A stretch of 64,000 nucleotides of DNA from Spinacia oleracea. Its lineage: Eukaryota; Streptophyta; Magnoliopsida; Caryophyllales; Amaranthaceae. This document shows, in pieces, positions 33,701 to 43,347 of the stretch. Within the stretch, counting starts at the first letter, position 1; each line of letters starts with the position of its first letter. A model generated the notes under the pieces. The model saw only the letters and a list, made by a program, of their open reading frames with translations. It did no database searches and was not told the origin of the DNA. The position numbers and the translations under genes were made by a program. The stretch is taken from assembly GCF_020520425.1 (NCBI RefSeq), contig NC_079490.1:40866723-40930722 (forward strand). The letters run 5' to 3'.

Positions 33701-36182
33701 CTATGACATTCTAGCAAGTTTTGGTCCATTCGAGACAAAAGCATTGCAAGTTTGGTTCTGACATTAGTAATTTACACTATTCATTTTCATCTTTGTTCTG
33801 TAATTGTTTATCACCCATTGCTAGTTTGCTTTAGGCGTTAACATTCTATTTTCTCATTGTCCCTGCCTTTTGATTTTGCATGTAATAGTTTATTAAATGT
33901 TTGGAAGATTATAAGTTATATTCACCTTCCCGGCCAAATTTTTACTGAAATTGTTTGCTGAATGGAGAAATCTTATTGGTAGGTTGATGATGCTATTTGG
34001 TTAACAGAGAAGGTTATTTCAAAGGCTGTGTCAGATTGGAGGGAAGTTGCTGCACTGTTAGAACAATTAAAGTTGAAGCCACAGCTTGTGAATTTGAAGG
34101 CTTGGCTCTGGGCTTCTGCAACGGTAAGAAAACCAAGGCTTGTATTGCTTGCTCTCAAGTTCCGGGGGGTATATTGATGTGCATGAATGACCTTCAGTTG
34201 ATCGACTTTGCAATTTGCGTGGACTGCGTGTCACAAGTTTTGGATCATAAAACTAGACATGTAATTACTGGCACATAATATTAGTTCTGGGGCTGGCTAA
34301 TTCTTAAGAGAAGCTTGTTTTGTTGGAGTCCATTTTGCAAAGAAATTTTTGATGTTGATTGATAGTTGTTGACAATTGGCTGTTTTCTATTTTGGCTAGG
34401 TTAATACAGAAAAATTATACCTTTGGAATGCGCCTCTGTAATCATATCATTAATATACTGGATATTTGCTCATGGTAATTTTAGCTTCTTGGGAAAACCA
34501 ATGACTGCATCTTTGATGCACTGATAGTATTTCCAATTATTCACTGTTCTGTATTCGGGTATCACTTTCACATTAATCCAACTTCTCCTTTGCTTGGGTC
34601 TCAAAACTGCCTTTCCACCAGTATAGAGTCTCACTGGTTGTTCCTTGATAAGGCTATCTCTTGGACTCCTTTGATCTTGCCAACTGCAGATCCTTATTGG
34701 TGTGTGGTTTACTTACTTTGCTTGTGGTCTTGCAGAAACCGAATGATAGAAGAATATAGTTTATAAACTCTCATGGCCCATGTTGTATTATGTAGTGTTT
34801 TGACCACACATTACTTTCTTTCTTGGTAGATATCATCTCGCACATTACACGTACCGTGGGATAGTGCTGGGTGCTTGTGTCCTGTGGGTGACCTTTTCAA
34901 TTATGCTGCACCTGGAGAGGAGTCAGCTGCCACTGAAGTTTCCGTGAGCGATTATTCTTTGTTGCAAGTGAGAGCTTCCCGGGATGGAAATGGCACAGAG
35001 GACCCGCTTTTAGGGGATGAACATATAGATGCCTGTTCAGGCAGGTTAATTGATGGTGGCTATGAGGAAGATAAAGCTGCATATTGCTTATATGCCAAGA
35101 AAAACTACAAAATTTTTGAGCAGGTAAGTAATTGTAGTCTCTTTTGATTCTCTTTTAGTATATCACCTTCTGATACAAATTACAAATTGAAGTTCATATT
35201 TCTTATGTGATGATTGACTATGTTTTCTTATGCATCCCAATGAAGAAAGACTCTTTATTTAGTTTAGTTTAGCTTGGCATAGCGTTCTGTTTATGCCTTA
35301 ACTTGATGAAAAGATAATATAATATTGGAGGTTAATTCAAGTGCTTTGAATTAAAAATGAAATTTGTTTATTTTGAGGAGCCAATTGCTGATGTATCTTG
35401 CTTGGACTTGATGAAAAGATGATGAAATTGGGTACTTGCATAAACGGCTTACTTGTGCTCAGTTTCATGTGTCATGATGTTAAGATTAAAGTTTGATAGT
35501 GACTTTTCAAACATTTGTCTTATTTATGCAGGTTTTATTAAGCTATGGGACATACACAAACTTGGACCTTCTTGAACATTATGGGTTTCTTCTGAATGGA
35601 AATCCAAATGAAAAGGTTTTTATACCATTGGAACATGATATATATGCTTGTCATTCCTGGCCTGCAGATTCTCTCTACATTCAGCACGATGGGAAACCTT
35701 CATTTGCCCTACTATCTGCATTGAGATTGTGGGCAACTCCTCAAAACCAGAGGAAATCTGTTGGTTACATTGCACTTTCTGGGTCACAGCTATCTCCAGA
35801 AAATGATACAATAGTGATGAAATGGCTGTTATCAAACTGCCGTGCGATCCTGAAAAGTCTTCCCTCAACAGTAGAAGATGACCTATCATTACTTGAGGCA
35901 ATTGGTAAAGCTCAACTACTTCAGTCCATCGAGATGCCAAATAATTTGCCTTGTGCAGCTGCCATCGAATTCTGCAAATTTTTAGAGTCAATGGACTTGT
36001 GCTGTGGAGGAATTGAAGTCGTGTTGCTGTCGGCTTTGCCCTCAAAGGTCAAAAAGTCTATAGATAGATGGGAATTGGCAGTTCAGTGGAGGCTTAAGTA
36101 TAAGAAAACCCTTGTTTCTTGTATTTCCTTTTGCTCTCGAACTATTGAGATCCTCTCCCCTGAAAATGGCTTAAGTAGATAA
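27755..36182 (+). CDS. SET-domain protein lysine methyltransferase (Rubisco-LSMT / SETD6-like), six exons
   Basis: Exons: 27755-27960, 28050-28200, 33618-33749, 33983-34123, 34830-35123, 35532-36182. All junctions are GT-AG and in phase, giving 524 aa from the first ATG. A second in-frame ATG at 27809 (MEEQQQASFTSFLKWAAQLG, 506 aa) fits the family N-terminus better. The split SET domain starts at GRGLAAVRELRKGE (about residue 69). It continues through DLFNYAAPG (about 231-239; equivalent of the cofactor-binding Asn motif) to SYGTYTNLDLLEHYGF (about 312-327). A helical Rubis-subs-bind-type C-terminal domain follows, with HDGKPSFALLSALRLW and ELAVQWRLKYKKTL. The order and wording match the Arabidopsis Rubisco-methyltransferase-like group that resembles At1g24610. 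It should transfer methyl groups from S-adenosylmethionine to a protein lysine; the substrate is unknown. No transit peptide is obvious. Intron 2 is 5.4 kb and holds a hAT relic and MITEs. Confidence 0.93.
30143..30292. mobile_element. Foldback MITE-like element in intron 2 of the SET gene
   Basis: A 150-bp near-palindrome. The left arm TAACCTTGACTCTTTCTATC pairs with the right arm, which ends GATAGTAAGAGTAAGGTTA. Pairing extends through CCCACATATCATA/TATGATATGTGGG and into the centre (GGGCATC / GATGCCCC). No coding capacity. A target duplication is not clear. Confidence 0.7.
30299..31620 (+). pseudogene. Decayed hAT transposase in intron 2
   Basis: Translated in shifting frames, this stretch resembles the plant hAT transposase C-terminal half. 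NKWNKSSTSLHCLLH matches the family pattern xxWxKSxTPLHCxAH (about 30330-30370). SNPDDFDF lies near 30500, SWCEQNWNYYDN (about 30700) resembles the CCERNWSxYxxIH motif, and VCEIAELSINEPKLEA (about 31560-31605) resembles the acidic C-terminal tail. Stops and frameshifts abound, and a Stowaway-like MITE sits inside it. It is a dead relic on the same strand as the host gene. Confidence 0.6.
30768..30999. mobile_element. Stowaway-like MITE
   Basis: 232 bp with terminal inverted repeats CTCCCTCTGTCCC / (reverse) CTCCCTCCTTC, flanked by TA on both sides (30766-30767 and 31000-31001). This is the typical Tc1/mariner Stowaway signature. The arms share further complementarity (TATAGTCC..., TTAGTCA...). 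It lies in intron 2 of the SET gene, within the hAT relic. Confidence 0.85.
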
Positions 36183-37203
36183 CTAATTACTAGGATGAAA
36201 ATTCTTCAATATGTAGGCAGCTAATTACTAGGATAAAAATTATTCAATGAATTTTCTAGGACCCTGCCTTGGCCCTATTACACCCTACTCTAATTTGAGG
36301 GTGCGGTTCTGAACTTTTTATACCATATAATGACCTTATCGGCTCGTTTGGTATGAAATGGGGATAGAGCTAGGGATAAAATTGGGATAAGGATAGGAAA
36401 TTGAACATGGAGAATTCACTACTTTTATCCTTATCTCTTGTGTGATGTAGTAGTGGATATATATTGACAATAAAATAACAAATTTACTATACTGCCCCTT
36501 TAAATGGAAAAGTAAAATATTTAAGGAAAATTTGTAAAAAATAATTCAATCTTTGCTCGTTTTAGTGCACCTTTAATTTATTTTTGAATAATCTTAAACA
36601 TTGGGATGTATCTTCCCAAATTAGTAATTTTTACCTATGACCTTAGTTGCAAGTCATAAATTTTCTTTAAAAATTAAACATGCCACTGATCACTCTTTAA
36701 TTGATTTATATAGTCAAAATCAAATGCCCTTGTTCGTGCTAAATGAAAGGAATGAGAGAGGAGAGCCTGAACTACTCGAAAAAGAGTTCGTCTATTGGTT
36801 TATCTTTATTTTTATTATTTTAAAAAAAAAAAAACTCTCCTCCCCCTTTCCTTCATCTCCTTCCCCAATACTCAGCATTGATTTGAGGAAGTCTTAATCT
36901 ATACTGGGTATACCATTGAAATGGTATACTAATATTCTGCATTTTTATTTAGTCCAAACCACAGTTTAATAAGAAAAGTAGTTGTATTTTCTCATGTAAT
37001 ACCAAACAACACAGTTTGGTAACATGGTTTCATTTTTATTTGGTTCCAAACAACATAGTTTGGTACTCACAAGTCAAAGATAAATGTTACTTATCGTGGG
37101 CCAAACTCAATTTATTACATGAATTTACCATTTAACCCTTAATATAACAACTGAAGTTACTCTTTTGCCCTTAGTATACCATTTTAATCGATTGCGAAAT
37201 TTC
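36183..37203. other. 3' flank of the SET gene, no supported gene
   Basis: Begins with a 38-bp tandem duplication (36183-36220 and 36221-36258, unit starting CTAATTACTAGGAT). At 36345 GGCTCGTTTGGTATGAAATGG resembles a MITE terminus, but no partner terminus was found. Repeated CCAAACAACATAGTTTGGT words occur at 36990-37070. A homopolymer A run is near 36825. Confidence 0.5.
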
Positions 37204-39058
37204 TTACAAACCACTTACATAACTACCTTCTTCCATAACAGTTGAAACAACTTTACATTCTAAACTTTCTTCATCAGTAAAGGAAGAATGCATTCTCACA
37301 TATTCATCATACAATTGATACATTAGTTCTTTAACTTTACTAATGTTTTCTCGAGCTACATGTGAAGGAAACATTTTGGGGAATGTAATCCTTGGAACCC
37401 TCAATTTTAATCTTGTACAGCTCCTATTGACATAAGCATATTGCATTCACCCCAATACTTGTCGAACCTTTGTTTCATGTTATGAACCATACTCTTAACA
37501 AAATCATCAGGAGACTCAGCTTTTTGATCCAACAAGACTTTAGCTCTATGCACCTCACTAAGAAACAAGTTAGAAGTTGGATATTCCGAACCTGATATGA
37601 TGTTAGTAGTGTCTTTAAAAACTGTTAAGACTTGAAGCAATTTTTCAATCTTTTCACATTCATCATCATCAGGACACCAATGATAACTATTATCATGTAA
37701 AACATATCTAGGAAATACCTTTCTAAACTTGATAGCACAATCCAACATATCATAAGTTTTATTCCAGCTAGTCTTTCATTCAAGGACTAGTTTTCGTGAT
37801 TGCAAGTTGTATTGGCTAACAAGATCACCAATCCGTTTAAGTCGTGCTTCACTTGAGTTCAAAAAGTCTACGTTGTCATGTACTATTTCAATGATTCTCT
37901 TAATTTGTTGAAGCCCATGTTGAACCATTATGTTGAGGATATGTGCACAACAACGCACATAAAATAACCTTCCATTGCATAACAGCCTTCCATTAGATGC
38001 AAAATTATCCTTCAAAATCTGAATACAAAAATCATTTGCAGTTGCATTGTCCACCGAGATTGTGAAAATCTAAGAGATTCAAAAAAATATTTGATTAGTT
38101 TAAGACTTCAATCACAACTAATAGATACGAGTATTAAAAAAAACACACTTACTTTGTCTTCAATTTCCCACTCTCTTAAACATGTTAAGATGCAATCAGC
38201 TATATTAGGACGTTTACGTGGAAGAGGCAAGTGAAAAAAATTGAGCCCCCATTTCTGAAGCTTCCATTCGGATCCACAAAATGAACTGTTAAAACCATGT
38301 ATTCGATCTTTTGAGGCCTTGATCGCCAAAAATCTGTAGTCAAACTAATTCGATCTGTTGTTTTAAATAATTCTTTCAGTTTCTTCTTCTCAATATCGCA
38401 CACTTTGAAGGAGTTTGTTCTTATAGTGTGACGAGACACACTTGTCCATTGTGGTATTCCCCGCTTTAGCATCAAATTAAATCCCTCCTCTTCTACAGTA
38501 GTGAAAGGATCCTCATGCATGGTGATCCAATGTGCTATCCCCTCTCTCGTCTTTATCATGTCAAATTTACCATTATGCAAAGCACTAACAAATTCACAAT
38601 GGTTTGCAACAGCACTTGAATCAGATGGCATAAAGTTAATTAATTGTTGTTGTTTCATATGAAATGTCTTATTTGGACAAACATGTCAGACTCAAATGAC
38701 TAGTACTTTTAGATGCCAAGATCGAAAGAGGACTGTTGTAATACTTACACCTTACTTTCCATTTCCCTTTGATTAATTCAGGTCCAAGAAAATCATTCCA
38801 GACTTTTGATCTTCTTGGTTTCTTGTAAGCTTGGAATGAGTTTTCTACCTCTGTTTCTTTTGATGTGGTATTGTGAGTGTTCTCACCACCTGCTATATTC
38901 ACATATTCACCTGCATCTTCATTTGGTTCCCTAGGAAACAAATCCTCAGGATTCACATTAAACTCCTCTACTCTTGAAGAGCCTACAGGCGTTGAAGATG
39001 CTTGGGGTCCACTGGAAGAATTGGTCATCCTGAAATACATATGAACGATATTATACAT
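37204..39058 (-). pseudogene. hAT transposase with degenerate BED finger (pseudogene)
   Basis: On the - strand, starting near MTNSSSGPQAS (about 39030), a BED-type zinc finger region is readable (RSKVWNDF, KWKVRCKYY), but a finger Cys is replaced by Tyr. The hAT catalytic core follows in several frames: FKVCDIEKKKLKELF, RISLTTDFW, QKIEYMVLTVHFVD (about 38200-38460), then CLREWEIEDKV after a frameshift. MDNATANDFCIQILKDNF (38054) and CCAHILNIMVQHGL come next, then the region to 37407 and a final piece to 37204 including LYDEY. The C-terminal dimerisation domain is absent. The protein is broken by frameshifts, a possible intron at about 38055-38150, and the C-terminal loss. Confidence 0.85.
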
Positions 39059-40169
39059 CTAACTCCATCACTAATTACTCATTAGAATAGGATAATACAT
39101 ACTACTATTTTCAGTTTTTCACAATAAAAGAATGGGGCTGGGAATTTAGTCAATCGAGCATTGAGAATGCTAGTACAGTAACGTATTACATAAACAAATG
39201 TTATAAATTATATAATTAAAGAAAACAAAACAAAACCAATCCACTTGCCCCTTACTTAGGGATGTCTCTACAGCAAGATCAGAATGTTGGCTTGGCCAAG
39301 AACTCAACATGGATATTAAGATAAATGGTAAAGTCAAATGGAAAGTTGGTACTTAGGTTTCTGGCAAATATCATTTGAATACAAATTTCCATGCTTACAT
39401 TCATTTGGTAATAAAGGTAATACTAATATTAACAATAATTCTTTTAAACTTAGATTTGCTGCTCTTAAGTTTCAGCTTTTTAGTAGCTGTCAAGTTGATG
39501 TTGTTTTTTAAATATACCTCACTCATCCATCATCAAACTCGATCGTCATTCCTGTTCGATCTATTCCACTTTTTATTTATTTATTTATGTATGGTAAATT
39601 GGGAGATTATAATCGAATTGTGTATTATAACTAAAACACTAATAAGTTATCGTTGATCTAAAGAGTTGCTATCTAGAAGATCCATAATTCATAATCAACA
39701 ATAGACATTTAAATATCACAAATTATAATACTTACCAGTCACCCTTTTGCAAATAATTCGGCAAACTAGGCGATAAAAACAAATTAAAAGATGAATGATA
39801 AAAAAATTTAAAACTAACCTTGAGATATGTAGAAGATCGATCGAAAGAGTGATGGAAGAGATGAGAGTAAAATGTGCTTTGCTGTGAATTGTGAAGAATA
39901 TGGAGGACAGAAGGAAGCGGCTGTAGCTGGGTTTGAGGGACAGAGGTTGACGAGGCCACGAGGGTTTGAGGGTAGATCAAGGGTTTATTTTTATTTTTTA
40001 TTTTTTATGAGAAGTCTAGATGGACAGTTTAGAATCATTACTCATTAGATTAGTTGTTTTATTTTCTTTCCTTAAATTTTTTATTCTTTCTTTTTTAAGA
40101 AAAAAGCATTTAAAGATGAGTAAAAGTAGTAAAGTGAAATATTAATATTTTTAGAAAAATTATATTTTT

Positions 40170-40336
40170 GTATTAATATTCTGAGTCTCACGAGCTTTTC
40201 GAGTATCGAGTAACTCAACTCGACTCGTTAATTTTTCGAGTCGATCTCGAGCTCGAGTCGAGAGCTTTGACCGAGTCGATCTCGAGTAACTCGCGAGTTT
40301 TGTAAGCTCATAAGCACCCGTAGGCACAAATCCCTA
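40170..40336 (-). mobile_element. 5' terminal region of the hAT element
   Basis: On the - strand the element would start TAGGGATTTGTGCCTACGGG, close to the start of known plant BED-type hAT elements. It is followed by repeated CGAGTCGA/GCTCGAG words typical of hAT subterminal transposase-binding repeats. It interrupts a LINE fragment exactly where LINE similarity resumes at about 40337. The 3' end is not located. 39059-40169 between it and the transposase has no gene. Confidence 0.6.
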
Positions 40337-40862
40337 CATTGGGAAACCATATCAACGTATATAACATTATTAAAGTCATGATGTTGAACTCTATCAATTG
40401 CATTTTTACAATCTGACATGATCATAAGCTCCCATGAATGCACATTTCATCCCCTCAATAATCCCATTTTTCGACGAGGCTTTTTATGGGAGATAGGGAT
40501 ACCTAAATACAAGCCCAAATTTTCATTTTCCTTGACATCTAGAGTTTGTTGGAACACGATTGGAAAGAATCTTTGGGGAGAAAGTGAGGCGGCTCTTGTC
40601 TGCAATGATTTTCTGCCCCGAGATAGAACAAAAGAACTCTAGGGTATCTCTCACAGAACATGTTGTTTTTATCATCACTCTTCCAAACAACAGAAGGCCA
40701 TTGACGAATAAAAGATGAGAGATCAGAACTACCGAAAAAGGAGTCCATTGTTTTTCCTCACAAGCCTGGGAAATACTCGAGGAGAGGGCTTGCAAGCAAA
40801 TGTTAAACAAATAAGGTGAGAGTGGTTCCCCTTGTCTAAGCCCCCGGGAATGAGTGATTGTG
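40337..40862 (-). pseudogene. LINE (non-LTR retrotransposon) reverse transcriptase / RNase H fragment
   Basis: On - the order is: GLRQGEPLSPYLFNICLQAL (about 40850-40795), a VISQA-like helix, SHLLFVNGLLLFG where the canonical catalytic FADD has become FVNG, then SGQKIIADKSRLTFSP (to about 40530). Further along, MIMSDCKNAIDRVQ (about 40400) resembles the RNase H-like tail of plant LINEs. Both ends are truncated; the hAT element cuts it at 40336. Confidence 0.75.
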
Positions 40863-41400
40863 CTTTGGTTTGGGAGAGGCTACAATCTCATTTTATTTAT
40901 GCTAGTTTGACCCGTTCTATGGAGTAAGTATGTCGTAGAATTTTGCAAAGCAAGAGTCTCGATCTATGGATGCTTATTTGCGTGAGATTAAAGTTATTCC
41001 TGATTTTCTTGTTGCAATTAGTTCTCTTGTTTCATACTTAACTCAATACATGCATAATTGTGGTACTTGGAAGGGAGTATGACTCATTGACCCACTAGTA
41101 TTACCCTTTTTGCTGGTCACCTGACTTTGGATCAGGTATGAGAAAAAATAATCACGCAAGAACAAGTAATTAAAGGGGGTCAGGCTAGAGAACAAGGTTA
41201 TGCTGGCAAGTACTCCCAATGATTCAAAGTTTGAGTCTTAGTCTTCAAACTTAAATGCACGTAATTATTCTGATGGGTTACAAAATAATAATGGTGGTTA
41301 TGGTGGTGGAAAAGATCATGGTAGTGGTGGTTGTGGAAAAGTACGAGGTGATGGTGCGATCCAAACCCAAACCATTAGCCCAAATGAAAAGTTAAGTAAC
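40863..41400 (+). pseudogene. Copia gag relic
   Basis: In broken frames on + there is WERLQSHFIYASLTRSME, then SMDAYLREIKVIPDFLVAIS (about 40960-41030), typical of UBN2-type copia gag. A Gly-rich tail follows (GGTGGTTATGGTGG, about 41285-41350). Several stops are present. It abuts the LINE fragment directly. Confidence 0.6.
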
Positions 41401-41518
41401 GACCGCCTGACAGAAAAGTTAAGTAACGACCGCCTTGATGGCAGTCTTGCTGACAACCTAATGACGGGCACGTTGTGCCGATGTCAACATTTTTTTAATA
41501 TTTTATTTTAAAAAAATA

Positions 41519-41777
41519 TTTCTTCTGTTCCAATATTATTGCATCATATACCTTTTAAGGAAGTTTCATGAATATTGCACCATTTCCATTATAGGAAATT
41601 AAATTGTTGCTTTCGCACCTATCCAATATACCCTTACATCTTAACCCTTCATGATTTATTTGAATTTTGCAATCACATGAGCAAGTTTGTATTTTATTTT
41701 TCTCTCTCTTGTTTTTACCCACTAGTAAAATTCTTTGACATAATCTACATGGTGCAATAATATTGGAATGGAGGAAG
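41519..41777. mobile_element. Stowaway-like MITE upstream of the sucrose synthase gene
   Basis: 259 bp with inverted ends: TTCTTCTGTTCCAATATTA on the left, and on the right (reverse) CTTCCTCCATTCCAATATTA. Both continue into ATTGCAcCAT, and the element is flanked by TA on each side (41517-41518, 41778-41779). No coding capacity. Confidence 0.8.
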
Positions 41778-41968
41778 TATAATATTTTTTTTCCAAATTT
41801 GTTGTTTTAGTACTAACTAAACTAGTGTAAAACTTAACTAAGAATAATAAGATCATAACTAATTGAATAATAAAATAGTTATAGTATAAGACAAATAGTT
41901 ACATTTGCGAGTCCAGTATTTCTGATTTAAAAAAAAAAACTTTGTACTAAGTAAAACAAATGTAATCT

Positions 41969-42600
41969 TAACTCAAACGAAATTATTCATAACTAAAACG
42001 AAATTATTCATAACTAAAACAAATTTAATCTTAACGAAAACAAGATAATTCTTAACTTAACCTAAGAATATCATATCTAAAACTCAGAAAATATTAAATG
42101 GAATTCTGAAATCATAACTAACCCTCAAAAAAGTCATAATTAAAACTTCTAAAAGCTTAACTAAAACTCAAAAATACGTAACTACAACTTCTTAAATCAT
42201 AACAAAATACGGAAAATCTTGACTAAAACCTCTAAAATCATAACCAAAACTTTTACAATCATAACTAAACCTAATAAAATCTTAACTAAAACTTCTGAAA
42301 TCTTAACTAAATCTAAAAAAATTAACTAAAACTAAAAAAACATGTAACTAAATCTCAAAAAATCTTAACTAAAACTTCTAAAATCATAATTAAAACTTTC
42401 AAAATCATAACTAAACCTTTGAAAACCATAACTTATGCCTTAGAAAACTATAACTAAAACTTCTGAAATCATGACTAAAACTTAGAAAATCTTAACTGGA
42501 ACTCAAAGACACATAACTAAAATCAGAAAATCTCAACTAAAACTCAGAGACACAAAACTAAAATCTGAAAATCTTAACTAATACTAAGAAAACCATACCT
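41969..42600. repeat. Degenerate 20-21-bp minisatellite
   Basis: About 30 imperfect units of the type AAAATCATAACTAAAACTTCT run without interruption, drifting in sequence (CTTAACTAAAAC, CATAACTAAAC). It has a strong strand asymmetry (very poor in G) and ends about 750 bp upstream of the sucrose synthase ATG. 42600-43200 beyond it has only A-rich tracts (42862-42892). Confidence 0.85.
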
Positions 42601-43227
42601 ACGACCATTGCACAACTTTGTTCGTTTTGAATTACGTTTTAGTAAAAGTTACAAAAAGTGATATTTTGAAACTATAAATCAATTTGAATCTAATAAGATC
42701 TCACATAAATATACATTTTTCTTTACGTATAAAATGCAAAAGATGGTCAAAAGAGAATACATGAATAGTGAAAATTGGCTGAATGTGTAAATGATATAAT
42801 TAAAAATATGAACAGAGTGTTACTTAGGAATTTCTCCCTTCATAGTACTACCTTTTTATAAAAAAAAATAAAAAAAAAATAAAAAAAAAAGGTAAAACCT
42901 TTTAACTACACATAAAAGATGGTGGAAATGCAGAATGGATCACAGAATCGAGGGAATCTGAATCTACAATTTTCCAATTTTCATTACATGCATACACAGA
43001 CATACTTAAAGCCAGGTATAAAATGACTTGCATGAGTTGGGCAGGCAAGGAATACAAATGAAACTAAGGAAAGAAAACACAAAAGATAAAGCAAATATAC
43101 AACTCTAAAAATAGTATAAACAAGGTATCTCCCTTGTCCAATGCATTCTTTCCTGGGATTTCTTACTAACGAATGTTCTTGCCCTATCCCGTACACTTAA
43201 CGTATTTAACTATACACCCTCTATAGC

Positions 43228-43235
43228 TATATATA
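43228..43235 (+). promoter_or_regulatory. Probable TATA box of the sucrose synthase gene
   Basis: TATATATA about 113 bp upstream of the ATG at 43348, after a CTATAG run. The position is reasonable for a transcription start near 43260. A 5' UTR intron cannot be excluded. Confidence 0.45.
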
Positions 43236-43347
43236 CTGAAGCATTCAGGTCTCTACTTCAATTCATATATCATAGCTTTCTGTTTTGTTATCTAACTATA
43301 AGAAAAGTTCATCAGCCTCTGAAGTGTATAGAAGCTATAAATAAATC

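Noticed and set aside
41969..42600. CRISPR-like array
   Set aside because: Units are contiguous and degenerate with no unique spacers, and the genome is a plant's; it is a minisatellite.
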